A stretch of 64,000 nucleotides of DNA from Auanema rhodensis (Eukaryota; Nematoda; Chromadorea; Rhabditida; Rhabditidae), in NCBI GenBank assembly GCA_964057225.1, contig OZ059899.1, positions 11,470,001 to 11,534,000 of the forward strand, in the 5' to 3' direction. A model generated the notes under the pieces. That model saw only the letters and a list, made by a program, of their open reading frames with translations, was not told the origin of the DNA and made no database searches. The position numbers and the translations under genes were made by a program. Every line of letters begins with the position of its first letter. Position 1 is the stretch's first letter. Below are positions 8,342 to 23,900 of the stretch, one piece after another.

Positions 8342-9249
8342 AATATTTTTTGAATTTCTGTTTAATTGTTCAAAAGTATGTTCGAATTTCGATCTCAGTC
8401 ATAACTTTGTTAAAGAAAAAAAAGAATATTTCGAGAAAACAATCAAAAAATAAGTGTTCTTATTGAATAACAAGCAAACATGATACTATTTGGGGAAATC
8501 AATGTTGACTATGTCTTGTATTTTTTCATATTATAGCAATTCATTTCCTATTACGATCTATCGTTACAAAACTCATAAGAAGAATGGTCAAAGGTATTAA
8601 TGTGTCTGAAAATCTAACTGCATGAAATATGACGTGACAACCAACATTGCCAACTAGAAAACGGAAGGAAGAGTGAAAAAAAGGTTTATCATACAAAAGT
8701 CGAATCAACAATTAATAATAAAATAAAAAAGCATGTCCTCCAACAGAGGAACAGATAGGAGATTACAACTTATATAGGGAATGTCATTATTGAAAGGCAA
8801 GTTAGGCAAGATTAAGATATTAGAAAATGCCAAAGATGCCAAAGATGGATGTTTAGTACAATAAAATAATAGGTATATCACAAAAAATATAAAGATGCAT
8901 AACCATAGAAAATTACATTTAGAAATGGAAAATCACGTAAAACAAAACTTTAGAGAGATTGTTTTCACTTATTTTATCATTATTTTAGATGCTTGTTTTG
9001 AAGGGTTTTGTGGTCTTGGAGCGAAAGCTTGAAAATCTTCTTCTTGTGTTGCATTTTGATATTTAGGCATTCTAATATAACTTCACGTATTCTAATTTTA
9101 CTGGGCGTTCTTGATTTGTCAATAATGTGTTCCATTCTTTCAATTCTTCTTAGAATAATCTTTTATTATTTTCTTAATCTTGGATCTTAATATAACATTA
9201 ATCAATTAATAATGAACAGGATTCCAAAAAGGAAAAATCAAAGGAAACA
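8342..9249. other. Intergenic; possible degenerate solo LTR at about 8640-8900
   Basis: No gene seen. From about 8640, features come in the same order as in the LTR at 3623-3967 (GGAAGAG, then TTTAT, a long A-rich run, CAACAGAGGAACAG, then ACTTATATAGGGAATGTC as a reversed TATA region). This suggests a related solo LTR on the minus strand. Borders and target duplication were not found. Confidence 0.3.
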
Positions 9250-11742
9250 ATGAAAGGACAAGAGCAAGGTTTATTGATTAAAGAATTGGATATGGAGGAA
9301 ATTCAAAATATTTCTGAAAGGTTTACTCTAAAATATGTTTTTAATTATATAGGGATATGTAGATGTAAACTTCTTGAAGAATCTGTAGTGAATTTGAAAA
9401 ATAATTCTCTGAATAACAAAGGTTTGTAGTATAAATAATCTTATTTTTTTAAAAATATTCTTCAGAGAAACAGTTTTTTGATACGAAATGTGTTGCGAAT
9501 ATGTCTGCAATTTTACAGAGGTGGGATCTATTGATTTGATGGTTAGAAAATATCATAATTTTCAGTATTCCACTCCGGATTAACGAAATATGTAATGATT
9601 ATGATAACAACATTTTTTCTACAGGTAATATTGGTTTAGCCCAATAGATCAAATTAATTAAAATCTAAAGAAAAAAGTGAAGTTTTGGATTATACAAAAA
9701 AAACTGTTGAAACTGAGAGTTCTCGTGGCTTGGATTTTATGAAGGTTCAATACTTTTTATCCTGAGTAATTGTATTTATTGTTCACAGAACTCTGTTATA
9801 CTATATCATGAGCGTGAAGAAGTAAAGCAACGCATCTCTTTGTTGAATAGTGATATAAGAGATGAACAACAGATTATAAATAAGTTTGAAATGAACAACG
9901 GTATTTTAATTTTTCCTGGTTTTTAAAAAAATTTGTTTAGAAATCTTAGATGATGAATTCAAACGCAAACGATCAGCTTTGGAAGCCATACGCCGCGAGA
10001 GACAGGAAGTAGAAAGGTTAAAGTATAACTATAATCGTTGTATGTTTATTAAGGTTGTTGTCATTAACAAATCCTTAAGTGAGCAGCGAACAGTTGCACA
10101 TAAGAACCGTTTAAGAGCTGAAGAAAAATTATCAGAAATACAAGATAAGAATAATGAAATATCCAAGAAACGGAACGAACTTACAAATAATATTGTAAAT
10201 TAAAAATACTTATAAAAACAACTATCCATTTTAGAGCACTCTCATGGAGGAAACTGATAAATTAGAACAAATTTTACAATCAAAAAAAGACGATTTAGAT
10301 TTTTCTTTAAAGTCGAAATCCGATATTTCCAATATTTTAAAAACAAAAGTAGGTGTTTCAATATTCGTTTTTATTCGAAAAATATTCAGCTCGAAGATAT
10401 TAACAAAATGAAAAAAAATACAATTTTACTTCATCAGTTAACTAAGGATTTTGAACAATGCTCTGAAGAGGCAAACCGTGCGATTTACTTATTTTTTAAC
10501 ATTTATTATATACAGGTTAATAAATTGAAGCAACTCCAAGAATTGAAGTTGAACTATAAAGAGAGTACAAAAAAGTTAACTATCTGTCAAAATGAATGTA
10601 TTCAAATCAAAAATGATATAGAAAGTAGGTGTTCAAGAATTCATGCTACGGTAAAAACCTAAAGCCATCATATAGTACGTTTCATTTTATTTTAGACTTT
10701 GAATATCAAAGAGTTACGTCATAAAACTGATTCAAAATTGAACGAAGTGAAGCTGTCTATTGATCAATTAACCGTATTTATATGCAATACACCTACTTTC
10801 TTAAAACTTTATTCAGAGAGATATTGCGAATTTGAAAAAGAATTCTGAATTTCTTTCCCTAGAAAAGACAACCCTGATGACTGCTATTGAAAAGCTGGAG
10901 CTAGAAATTAGAAATATAGTATATACTTTTTTAATTTGATGTTCCCCTACTTTTTTTTAGGAAGCTTCTGAAGTGATAAAAGAAAAACATTCTTCCTGTG
11001 TAAATGTTATATCTGATAGTTACATTACGTTTTAAAATATTTTAGGTTCATAATAAACAAGGACCTGATAATTTTGGATATTCTCAAGGTTTTTTTATTG
11101 TTTATAATAGTTTTTATGCACATGTTTTAGATGCAAATGATACTGTTATGGCTTCTGATGATGATGATGAGGATGATGATATATTTTTGTTCAATGCTCA
11201 CAAACGGGAATCGTTTTCTCAAAATCACCTAGTTGGTTTTCATTTGATTGAAAGTTAACCATTCTTTTTTTTAGATACCAAATATTAATCCAGGTATGTT
11301 AATCGTAAATATTTACAGAGAATCCTGAATTTAGCCTTGGACGATTCTCTAATGAATACTGATGGTGAAGAAGAGGGAGATCCATTTGATTTCACCTCCA
11401 GTGTAAGTTTCATTAATATTTAAACGTGCTGCAAACTGAATTTAGTTTGCGAAACTAAACAAAAAATCAAAACCAGTGAAAACAACAGTTATGGGTAACG
11501 CAAGTGTTAGTTTAACTGCCTTTGCTCAAATTACTTTCTTTTGTTAGGCTTTTGATTTGGATGAATCTATGCTCAATTTTAACTCTGATAACTTTATTAC
11601 TTCAACTCCAATGATTAAAAAGTTGCTCATTTACGCTAGAAAAATATGATGTTTATTTTGAAGAGAGACTAAACCTACAACAAAGGGGAAAAAAGCTGTA
11701 GCATCAAGGAAAGCTCCCAAGAGGCAGAATAAACGCCGATGA
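9250..11742 (+). CDS. Long coiled-coil protein with acidic segment and basic tail
   Basis: At least 15 small exons. Clear ones include 9250-9320, 9363-9421, 9466-9520, 9566-9624, 9671-9744, 9789-9900, 9941-10022, 10080-10194, 10235-10348 and 10390-10470. The intron at 10471-10515 fits best as GC-AG. The last intron lies near 11617-11660, and the gene stops at 11740-11742 after KRQNKRR. Most of the product is heptad-rich and charged (for example EEVKQRISLLNSDIRDEQQ, KNRLRAEEKLSEIQDKN), with no ATPase motifs. Near the C-terminus come a DDDDEDDD acidic run, ALDDSLMNTDGEEEGD, then TSTPMIKK and a Lys/Arg-rich tail. The N-terminus lacks a signal peptide. The shape would suit a chromosome, kinetochore or synaptonemal-complex filament protein, but I cannot assign a family. 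The start is the first in-frame ATG after a stop and is uncertain. Confidence 0.68.
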
Positions 11743-12086
11743 AACCTGTCTGTCAAATTCTGTGAATTGTTTTTTTTTTTCGGTTCAATTCGTTTCTGTT
11801 CTATGGTTTTAAATGAATCGGTTATAAGTTTTAAAAACGAATGACAACAACTTCATATATGAATTATTGGAATTAAAATAGATTCAACTTTATTTATTAA
11901 ACAGAATGATTAATTAATTATCATGATATCACTTATTCGAAATAATTAATACTAGGTTACATAACATTCTTGAATCAATTTAGATAAAACAGCATGAGCT
12001 ATGAAAACATTATTCGGACTTATTCAAAATCTTATTGAATCTGAGCCTTCTATTAAATAATATATATTTTTTAATATATCTTACAC
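11743..12086. other. Convergent 3' region
   Basis: AT-rich DNA between the stop of the coiled-coil gene (+) and the stop of the 228-aa gene (-). It should hold both 3' UTRs. No other feature is visible. Confidence 0.5.
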
Positions 12087-12912
12087 TTACTTCGTCGGTA
12101 CAGGAATACTAGTTTTCTTTTTTGAGTCACTAGCATTTCTAGATCGAGGGGTTCCGTTGGACATATTGTTGTCACCTAATTAAGAAAGCAAGAATTCAAG
12201 GTTTCAGTAAATAAATGTTACCTTTTTCAATTAGAATCTCCGTAGAAGAAGAGCACGATAAATAAGTATCTGATTCTTTTGGCAGAACAACATCTAATGC
12301 ATCGTAAAATACCTCCTCCTCGTCCTTTTGTATTTGATGAGGTTGAATACTAATCGATTGCTTAGAAGTATTTATGGGAGAAATTGAGGAAATAATACTA
12401 GAGTGAAACTTCTCTAGCGGTGGATTAAATTCACGCGGAGTTGAAGATAACGGATATGCAGTTGGGGATACAGATGTACATAATACTGGTGAAAAATCTA
12501 ACGAATCGGGAAATATTTTGCCGTGAAAACTGATCTCATTAGAAAATCCATCATGACCGTTACTATCAAATGATAGTCCAATTCCCGAAGAAGTTTTAGA
12601 AATTTGGTCCGAAGTATGGTTTGTATGTTTTTTTCCAATATAATCATAGCATTCCGCTAAAAATGATATCCAATAACTGCAGCTTTTAAAATTGGAAACA
12701 CAAACATTGTCTTTTAACAGTAGCTAAATGATTAGATAGAGCGGCAGCTTTGTCCGATAGGTGAACTTCTCCCAAGAAATCTTTCATATTGAAAGGTTTC
12801 TCATCTCCAGCCTGATTGTTTAAGATTTTAACATATTTATAAACTAGAAATATCAACTAACTTTTTTAATGTAAGGGGTTAGCCAGCAATCTTCATTTTC
12901 GTCCAATTCCAT
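12087..12912 (-). CDS. Unrecognised 228-aa serine-rich protein
   Basis: Four exons on the minus strand: 12912-12862, 12811-12767, 12723-12222 and 12175-12087. The introns are 50, 43 and 46 nt, all GT-AG and frame-preserving, and total 687 nt with the stop. The first about 65 residues are compact and conserved-looking (ENEDCWLTPYIKKAGDEK, MKDFLGELLL, SCSYWISFLAECYDYI). The rest is a disordered Ser/Thr/Pro tail with several SP/TP sites (SPVLC, STPREF, SPINTS, GTPRSR) and an acidic DEEEVFYDALDVV patch. The basic C-terminus is KKKTSIPVPTK. There is no signal peptide or membrane span. The tail looks like a kinase-regulated scaffold or adaptor. I do not recognise the family. Confidence 0.7.
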
Positions 12913-13717
12913 CTCGAAATAAATACACAAAAAAATCCAAGCAAAAAAAAGTTTATCGTAGGTGTGCATAAGTGTAAAAAACGTTCATGTAAGAACAAGA
13001 AACTACGCACCGGAAACACGCCAATCTTATATTATAATTATAACACCTTTTACTTGTTTACTTTAAATGGAACAAAACAGAAATAAAAAGAAAAAAACCT
13101 GAACCATAAAACTATATCACAGGCCTAGCCTAAACAAAAATAAATATATATATTGAAAACCGCTTGAACCTAATTGTTCATTTAAAAGCAAAAAACTGTT
13201 AACTTTTCTCATACTCATATCCATGATTTGAAATAAAATGTAGTATAGTAAAAAAGTTTTAGTTTAGAAACTTTATAGTCATCCATCAAAGCAACAAATA
13301 CTTTCTAATAAACACATCCCATTAATAAAATAAGGCACTATGTGGAATAACACAAATAAAAATCTACAGCAAATGTTTGCAAAAATATCTCATGCAAGAA
13401 TACCAAAAGGAAGGCACAATATTATAGAAATTGGTCACAATATCAAGGGTAAAACAGAACAGGTTATGAAAACCCAAGAATCAGCGAAAAGAATTTACCC
13501 AAATGATGCGTAATTGAGCCCAATCAAAACAAATGAGGTGAGATGAGTTCGATACAAGTAAACTTCGAAAAGGTCAGCTTAATTAAGCATACCACTAATT
13601 TAGTCGTGACATTGTGGTATCCATTAAGTTATCGTCATACCGATACCTATTTCCACCAACTGGTAAAGCACCTGCTACCATTTCACTGGAAAAAATCATA
13701 ACTTTAGAACTTCTCCC
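12913..13717. other. Intergenic between two minus-strand genes
   Basis: Contains the 3' UTR of rsks-1 and the upstream region of the 228-aa gene. AT-rich, no ORF of note. At 800 bp the spacing is too wide for a typical nematode operon. Confidence 0.5.
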
Positions 13718-15453
<1,736 letters not shown>

Positions 15454-15980
15454 ATTCAATAAACTGTGAAAAAAGAGTTTTTAAGTCAATAACTTTAAAA
15501 TACCTTAATGTTTTGCCACACGAACACACACCTAACCCATTCAAAAACGTAAAACTTTAAAAACAGCCTGAAGAAGTTATTCTATATTAGTTATGTTTAT
15601 GAAACAAGCACAGAAATAATAAAATAGATATTAATATGCTAATTTAATTTAATTTGAACTAAATTTTAAATTAAAGTTGAAATTTTTCAGCTGATAGAAT
15701 GCGATTTCATACCACAGAAGATAAGCTCCGCCCCTTTTGGCAGAAATATGTTGGTTTGTCTTATGCCGAATGAGCATCAAACTGAGTACTGTATGTAATA
15801 AGTCTTTGAATACTATCTACATTTCAGGCAATGAGCTTATATTGGTTTTTGATCTTCGCAGTGCTAGGAAAATAATTAATATTCTCCTCGTAAAAATATT
15901 TTATTACAAAGAAAAGCATATTACCATATATTCTATACCTATTATAGCGATGCTAAAAAATTATTCAAAAAGAAGTTAAA
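15454..15980. promoter_or_regulatory. Shared upstream region, rsks-1 and STARD3-like gene
   Basis: This 527-bp gap separates divergent start codons. An open frame at 15737-15979 lacks coding character and probably reads through leader or intron sequence: it holds GTATGTAATAAGTC and a later ACATTTCAG acceptor at about 15829, which would suit a 5' UTR intron or trans-splice site. No specific factor site can be called. Confidence 0.45.
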
Positions 15981-17689
15981 ATGAGCGGTAGAGTTCCATT
16001 ACTTGGAGCCGGATCTGGATTCGGTAAAGATAGAAAACGCTTTATTGTCGTCTCAATATTCGACCCAACTATTTGTATTTTCCTCTGGTTGATTTGCACA
16101 GTTCGTCTGAAATTCTAAACGTTGAAGTTTAATATTTTTTTAGATTACAAAAGGAGATGATTGGTCTAAGATATTTCTGGATGAAATAAATATCCTTAAT
16201 CCACAATTTATTCACTATTCTCTTTTTGATGTTGTTGTTTGCTCGCTTATTCGCATGGTACAGTGTAAATATCCAAACAAAAACTAACTTTTTTGTTAGA
16301 TTATTTTGCTTCTATGCTATGGATTACTTGTTGGGAAACAGTGGTACACTGTTGCAATTACCACAGCCACATCTACAATTTTCATAATTTGTAAAGTAAG
16401 TTTTTTGGAATTATTTTCTTTTTTTTTTGTCTTTTTTCAGGCACTGTTTTTTTTCTCGAAAACCAACGGGGCTTTTCCGCAATATCTTTTAGTTTTAACC
16501 TTTTTTTCAATTGCCTGGTTTCAACTATGGTTGATGCCTTTTAAAGTTCTACCAGGCGAAAGATCATGTAAGTATTAAATTATTTACAAAAATTGAATTT
16601 TTTCTAACTAATATTTTCAGATGAGTTTTTTTTATCGTCTTTTGATAACCCAGATTCAATAGTTGCACGTGTTCCATCAAGAGCCAATATGGGATATGAA
16701 GCAGCTCAAATTCGAAGAGAAATGTTATCTGCCAGTACTACAAATCTTCGATTTTCAACAGATGATGAATTCAGGAGCGCATTAGATTACTCTTCAGGTT
16801 TATAATTAATACAAGTGCTTTTCCGTAATTATAAGGAGTTTAGAGGAAGAAGCAGCGAGCACTGTAGTAAACATTTCGATTCCTCCTAAGTTGATGGAAA
16901 GTTATGAAGAGGTTTGTATTCTTATTTTCTGATTTTAAATGTTGTTCCTAGACTTTGAGAAAAACTGAACTAACGGTTGAGAATCTTTTAAAAGATGCTT
17001 TGCTGGGGGGTTGGAGAAAATTAAGATCTGATGAACCCATGGTATTTCTTGTTTTACTTGTTGATATAAGCTTATGATGTTAGGTATTACAAGGATCGGA
17101 CCAAACTTACTTTGTAAAAGCCAAATTCTCTTGTCATCCTTCAATTTTATTTTCTGCTATGTGGACTGATGTGCTTAAATGGAATCCTCTGGTTGTTCAA
17201 GGAAAGGTATTCATTCTAACTTATGCTGTTCTAATTTTCGCAGTTGTAGACAGTTTTGAAAATTAATTCTTCTACTGATTTGTATTATTCTGTAACTGCG
17301 CCGGCCTTAAAAGGCTATGTAGCTTCTCGAGATTTCTGTGATATACGTCGTGTATTTGTCAATACTGAAGACAGTACATATTCAGGAATATTTGTTTCTG
17401 TTGAATCAACACTATGCCCAGCGAATGCTAATAGAAAGATCGTTAGGTAATTTTTATAAGTTTCTATATTCTTGCAAGTTCTTTTTGCAGAGGATCTAAC
17501 GGTCCATCACTTATACGGGTTACCGCTGGTGATGACACCAGTATTGCAATTCTTGAATGGATTATGAAAACTGATCTACGTGGGGGCTTACCTAAACGGC
17601 TAATTCAAAGCTCAATGGTTAACTACTTTGCTGAGCATATACATAGATTACGCACGTACATCGATTCAAACAAAATCTTGATACGTTGA
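15981..17689 (+). CDS. STARD3/MLN64-like lipid-transfer protein (MENTAL + START)
   Basis: Ten exons (15981-16100, 16144-16257, 16300-16395, 16441-16567, 16621-16797, 16844-16911, 16952-17041, 17084-17206, 17250-17446, 17491-17689) encode 436 residues. The N-terminal 150 residues carry four hydrophobic spans with the MENTAL-domain look: FDPTICIFLWLICT, SLFDVVVCSLIRM, the TVAITTATSTIFIICK span and LVLTFFSIAWFQLW. A cytosolic linker follows, holding DEFRSALDYSS. The C-terminal about 210 residues are a START domain (KLRSDEPMVLQGSDQTYFVK; VLKWNPLVV; SRDFCDIRR; LEWIMKTDLRGGLPKRLI). In animals such proteins sit in late-endosome membrane and move sterol between membranes at contact sites. FSSFDNPDS in the linker is close to the FFAT-like position that binds VAP. 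I am confident of the family; ligand is inferred. Confidence 0.93.
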
Positions 17690-17879
17690 AATAGCAATTT
17701 GTTTATAATTTCACTAATTTTTCTTTTCTGTCATTAAGATTTCCACCCAGTACGAGTTTTTACCACTTAATCCATATTTTAAAAAGTTTTCGGGTTTTCA
17801 TCGTGGTTGTATTCGTACCAGACTTACATGTGTTTACTTTGTGATACTTTGTCTTTCATTGTAATTATAAAAGACTGAA

Positions 17880-17896
17880 AATAAATAAAATTTATT
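17880..17896. terminator. Two-way polyadenylation signal
   Basis: AATAAA occurs on the plus strand at 17880-17885 and 17884-17889 for the STARD3-like gene. On the minus strand it occurs at 17896-17891, about 90 bp past the stop of the DEX-1-like gene. The two convergent transcripts therefore probably end within the same few dozen bases. The whole gap between stops is under 300 bp. Confidence 0.55.
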
Positions 17897-17986
17897 GCGA
17901 TGGCAATGAGTGAATAGCACCGAAATCGCTTATTAATATTTGACCCATAAAAGATTCCTGAAGCATGATATTATGTGGCTCTTCAC

Positions 17987-20900
17987 TTAATAGTCGAAAG
18001 CTATCATTTTTGGCTCAACTGTTAAGTTTCTTCTAGGTGGATGGTAGCTGGGAGTCATGTCTAATTTGACATCATAATTGCTACGTCTCCAAACATTTAC
18101 CACTCTCCCTTCATAAGCATTTTGAGCCGTAGCGGCTGTTCCGCGGCTACCTCTGTAAAGTTTGAACCTTTTCAATATAAAATGGAAAATAGTGTACCTT
18201 TTATGTCTCCAACACATGACTATAACAATGATCACTAATGCGAACCATATGAGGCATAATGCTCCAGGCATGGCTAGGAATAACACTGAAAACATATGTG
18301 CTGATGGAAGAGATTGAAGTGAGGTAATGCCTACTAGTTAATGATTCAGTATCTCCTTGCTCTGTGGAGCTAGTTGTAGGTAGTGAAGAGAGGGTAGTAG
18401 CTGAAACTGAATTTTGAATGCCGATTAACCAAGATTTCCTTGAGATCAATCTGTAGTAACATACTTTTTAATGTTGGTTTAGCAGTTGCTGCAGTAGATG
18501 TTTCTGGTGTTATCCAGGAGTTCATCACAAACGGATAAATAGTAGCAGATTTGAAAGTACTCACGGTGGGATTTATGCTAGAAACATCTGAAAACAAAAA
18601 CAAGATGTCTAATTTGGAAACTGTTTGGTTCTCTAGTATAAATTTGAAAACAAATTCGTACTTGTGTGAGTTGAGATATCTCTTGTCGAGTCTAATAGTT
18701 CTAAACTATTCTTTGGAGAACAATCAAAGCCATTGCCTTAAAAGGATAAGCTATAAGATAAATAATTTTTTAGCAGAACTAACCGGAAAATCCAGGCGAA
18801 CAGATACAAGTTGTTTTGGAATCGCAATAAGCATGTTGATGGCAACGAACTTTATGACGAAGTAGACAATAGTCAATAACTGAAACAGTTAATTTTACTT
18901 AGATGTCAGAGACATTTGCTTACCTTCGCATTCATTTCGATTGTTAAGTTGAAAACCTTCAGTACAGCGACATTCATATGATCCAGGCATATTGACGCAT
19001 TCCGAATTCTTGCCACATGTTACCAAAGTAGAACATTCATCAACATCTAATATCAAGGTTAGAAATTTGTATATTACTTGCATATCACCTCTATCACAAT
19101 GTATACCACTCCATCCTAGAGCACATATTCCATTAGGACAAATTCCAGATACAGAATCACATGATGATCCTCCTGAGCAGTGACAGACGTTAGAACATGA
19201 TACACCCCAGTGACCAGGAGCACAAGCTGAAGTTAGAATTTATATATGTACTACATGAGATTATTTTTGTATACCAGAATTACAATATGGAGGATTCAGA
19301 TGACCTACAGGGCAGACTTCTAGAGCACGATCGACTCTGAACATCCATCTTCCTGGGACAGCAACATTCGATTGATTAGTAATAGAATATGTTGGAAGCG
19401 GGTGATAAGATTGTGGTGTAGCGATTCCTAAATTTTATCAATTGAAGAGTGCCGTGAAGAAAAAAATCAGATAATACCTATGATCGCGCTATTAGATTCT
19501 GCCTTTTCATAAATCAGCGTCAACATTGTAGCTGTATCAGATTCTGCCAAAACAACTTGGAATGAACAAGTCTGAAACAATATTTCAAAACTATTAATAC
19601 GAGGGATATAATTCTAATTTACTTTAGATATATCATTTTTTGATTCTCCATCCTGAGCAACTAAGAGCATACGGTCAAACGTGAAGATGTGAAGATTCTT
19701 AGTCCGGAAGTTCGTTATTCCAAACTGGGTAGTAACGGATAGAGATGAACGAGTGATAAGAGCTGCAGCAGCATTATCCGATACTAGAGTTAAAAGTTAT
19801 AACTATATGACTTTATGTGCATTCTAACCATTAACATAAGTATATGCAACTAATCCTTGATTTGTATAGTTAAATGATGTATGATATGGGAAAACAACAA
19901 TTTTTCCCAAGTTGTATGGCTCGTTGACTACACCGGCTAACGGAGAATCGAATGATAAAAGACCGTTCGAAGAAATCTGCAAAGTCAAATTGTATCATAT
20001 TTTCAATTATTCTACAATCTCAGAAAAAAGTCAAAAATGCTTACAAAAACGGTTTTGCAGTTTCTGCCAAAAAGCCGAATAGGCTGTGCTAAAACGACGC
20101 TAACGATGGATTCTGAAGGAGATCGTGGAATAACGATAGAATCGTTAGCTATGGGGTATAATATGGTTTCGTGGCAATCCAATCCATCACCAACAAACCC
20201 TTCTAAGCATCGACATTCGAATGATCCATCAAGGTTTAAGCATTCAGCAGCACTATGACAAGGCTGAACCTAAATGAAAAAGTATATTTTCATAAAAAAA
20301 AAAATTTGTTATACAGAGCATTCATCAATATCGCGACATCCACCATTCTCACTGATTCGTTCATAACCTTCTTCACATTCGCATTCATAACCTCCTTTCT
20401 GCAATCAAAAAAAAATACAAAATTATTGCTTGCATGAAGAATGAAGTTAATGTGTTCTAAAGATTAGAAAAGAAAGACAAACCGTATTTGTACATATGGC
20501 ATGATCTCCACAGGCATTTGAAGCTTCACATTCATTAATATCTAAAAAATTATTATAATATCATAAAATTGAAAAAAATGTAAGCAAATGAATAATATTA
20601 TAAGAAATATTACCAAGACATCCTATAGTAGAATTGCCATAATATCCATCTTGACATTGACATCGATAACTTCCTTGAAGATTAATGCAATGCATAACTT
20701 CATCAACTCCACACGGTGAATGATCACATTCATTTATATCTAAATCATTTGAAAAGTACTTGTACTCATATAGAAAAACTCAAACCTTGGCATTGACCAT
20801 TTTTGTAAATAAAGCCGTGGAAGCAGTTACATTGGTATGACCCAGGAACATTAACACATCGCGTATTTTTAATAGGACATGTAGTAGAAATGCGACATTC

Positions 20901-23900
20901 ATCAATGTCTTGACAGCTGTAACATTATATTTTTAGGTTTGCTTAAATTTCATTATTGCAAGCTTAATGTCAATTGAACCACTTAATTCAATGTAATATC
21001 AAAATATTTTACAAACCTTTCACCATCTCCTTTCCAACCACTTTTACAAACACATTTGTTATCAATGCAGTCAGCATTTGGATCACAATTACAAATCTAA
21101 AATTGAAATAAAAAAATATGCTCAACAAAGAAATAATAAAAAGCTTTTTGATACCCAACTGTCCTATCATTACCTTTTGCTTCAGGCGCGAAGATCGCGC
21201 GAAAGCTGGAAATCGTATGCTGGCTTGAGTTGTTGTAGTAATAATTGATGGCGACAACTGCATGACATCAACAGGAATCGGTTCATGTGGTACTCGAGGT
21301 AACGTAGCCCCTGTAAAATTAATAATTAGTGAGAAAAGTTGAATAGTATACACTGTATACTAGATAGATATACATGTCTAACTTAGGCATTTTCTAAGTG
21401 TACTAATGATGACGAAGGAAAACTCCTACCTTTACAAGCTTTGCTAATCTCATCATATTCATAACATAAGCATAAAAATGACCCTGGAGTATTCAAGCAA
21501 TCTGGTTGTTCAGCTGGACAGATATCCGGATTTATAGCACATTCATCAATATCTAGAAAATAAAATAGTATTTAACGCTGTAATATGTTATCAGCAAAAA
21601 TGCTTTGCAGTACATGTTTCTTATAGATAGCATTCTTACGATTGTTTTTTGGGTTTTTTTATTTTATAAAATTGCTGTTTATCAGCAATCAGAAAAGTTA
21701 ATTCAGATAATGTGAATAGTAATAAGGACCTTTATCACAAATTGGAGAGCCATGCCATCCCGGAGAACATTTATTATTCGGGCACCGACCGTTTTCTTGA
21801 TCACATGGATCGCCACCGTCACAATGACAGCTAAAAGGAACATATAAACACGAAATGAAAATAATTTGATATGTTTAAGGGCTCAAAATGTATCTAAGAT
21901 GAATCTTGTATGTATATATATATACTTATTTCAAGAAGATTCTTACCTGCGAGCACAATCGTTAGACCATTGTGACGGAGCACAACTTTCAATACATTCT
22001 AATCCTTTGAATCCAGCACCGCACAGATAAACCTTAATGATGAGTTTTTAATAAAACGAATTCTACTATCAATGGATTTTTCAAACAAAATTTTTTACCT
22101 GCTCCGAATCGACTTGGAACAACCATTCTCCTGGAATTCCGATGTCACTTTTCTCTGCCAACAATCCAACATCATTGGTCCCTGAATCTGGCAATGAGTA
22201 AGAAGTGTTGTATGCTGAGAATCCCGCCTGAAAGTTGCTATGTACTTTACATTTTAGTAAACGAGCTATAAATTTTTATTGTCTATTTAATTTTTTTTGA
22301 TAATTTGATTGATAACATTTCACTTTCAACGAACCACAGCGTTGCTATGAGATGGTAATCTGCTATAGATAATGTGGGCAAATGTCATCTTTTCTCCAAT
22401 AATTAAAGCCAATTGGAAGATGTTTCCGTCAGCATTCTAAAATCACTTCGTTATAATTACTATCATTTATACTTTTCTCATTTTAATTCTAATTAATTTG
22501 ACCATACAAAAAAAAAATTAATTGGTTAAGTACCGAACTATCAACATGTGTTCCACTTTCCCAGGTAATGATAACAACACTTTTTACACGAAATGACGAT
22601 CCGTAACGATATTGAATGTTGACCTCATTATATGCCAAGTTTATTGTTGTTGGATCTGAAGTAAAAGTTTGAGAAACAGTTTTTGTTTGGTAATTCCGGC
22701 TCTGAAGTGGCGATTTTAGATGGATATAGCTCTGATCTATTAAAAGAGAGTTCAAAATTGAAATATTGAACTATTGAATAAGAATAATTGAATCTTCAAA
22801 GTTTCTTATATTCTTGGAATCTTATTGCTTTGTGTTTCTTACCATCAGTTTCACGGTAAAACACACGAGCTCCTTTAGTTTTTTGCCAAAAGACTGCCAT
22901 CAGGGGGTGAGGACTTGGTAAGGGAGCAGGCTCGGCATGACTCGGAGTCAAGCCAACACTTCCGTCAGTGTGAATCTGAAAAAAGAATACATGGATTGGA
23001 AAAATTGATTTACTATTCTTTGGAAATCATTGTAGATTTCTGTTTTCTTGTAGACAAATACTCTCACTTGAACTTTGTTCTCTATATTATTCGGATGTAA
23101 TTTTCATTTCTCTTATGGTCGTAATTTAATTTCCCATTTTTCTTATCATTCTCATAAAATATTTGAAAAATGTTTCAAAATTTATATTATATATAAATAT
23201 AAATATAAATATAAATATAAATATAAATATATATATAAGTTTATAATAACAATGTATTTAGAAAAAACGAAATCGTCTTTAATGAGAAAAAAAATGAAAA
23301 TTTGACCTGATTTCCTTCTCAGCAAAATTAAAACTTTCCAGTTTGTTACTATATAGTACTATATCCGCATATTGATTAAAGTAAAAGAAGAAAAATGGTT
23401 TAAACATGAACATAAAGAAAAGAATAAACAGATGACATAGTGAAGATGGTGAAGCGTGCCCATATATGAACTATTTCACGTAAAATGTAAATAATCTTCA
23501 TATATCTTTCTAAATCTCATTTCGTGTTTCACTTCCTTACTCAAGATTCTTTTATAATTCAGCAACCAATATTTCATCTCATTATAATTACGAAATGTTG
23601 GAAAGAATAAAGCAAAAAACCAATTTCGTTTGAAAAATCTAAATTTCTTTTTTCAAATCACATTAATTGAATGAATAAGAATAAGTTTGTGTTAATTGTT
23701 ATTTATTGAATTTTCAATAAAAACTTATCATGGTTTACCTTTATGTAAGCAAAATTATTTGAACCAACTATTTGCAGCTTATGTGTATGCAAATTTTTTG
23801 TTTACACGCCAAGTCGAAAAAGGTCAAAACAAGTCATGAAAGCTGTTTACACATGTGTTAGATGAAACAAAACCTTTCGCGATTATTTACATTGATAGAG

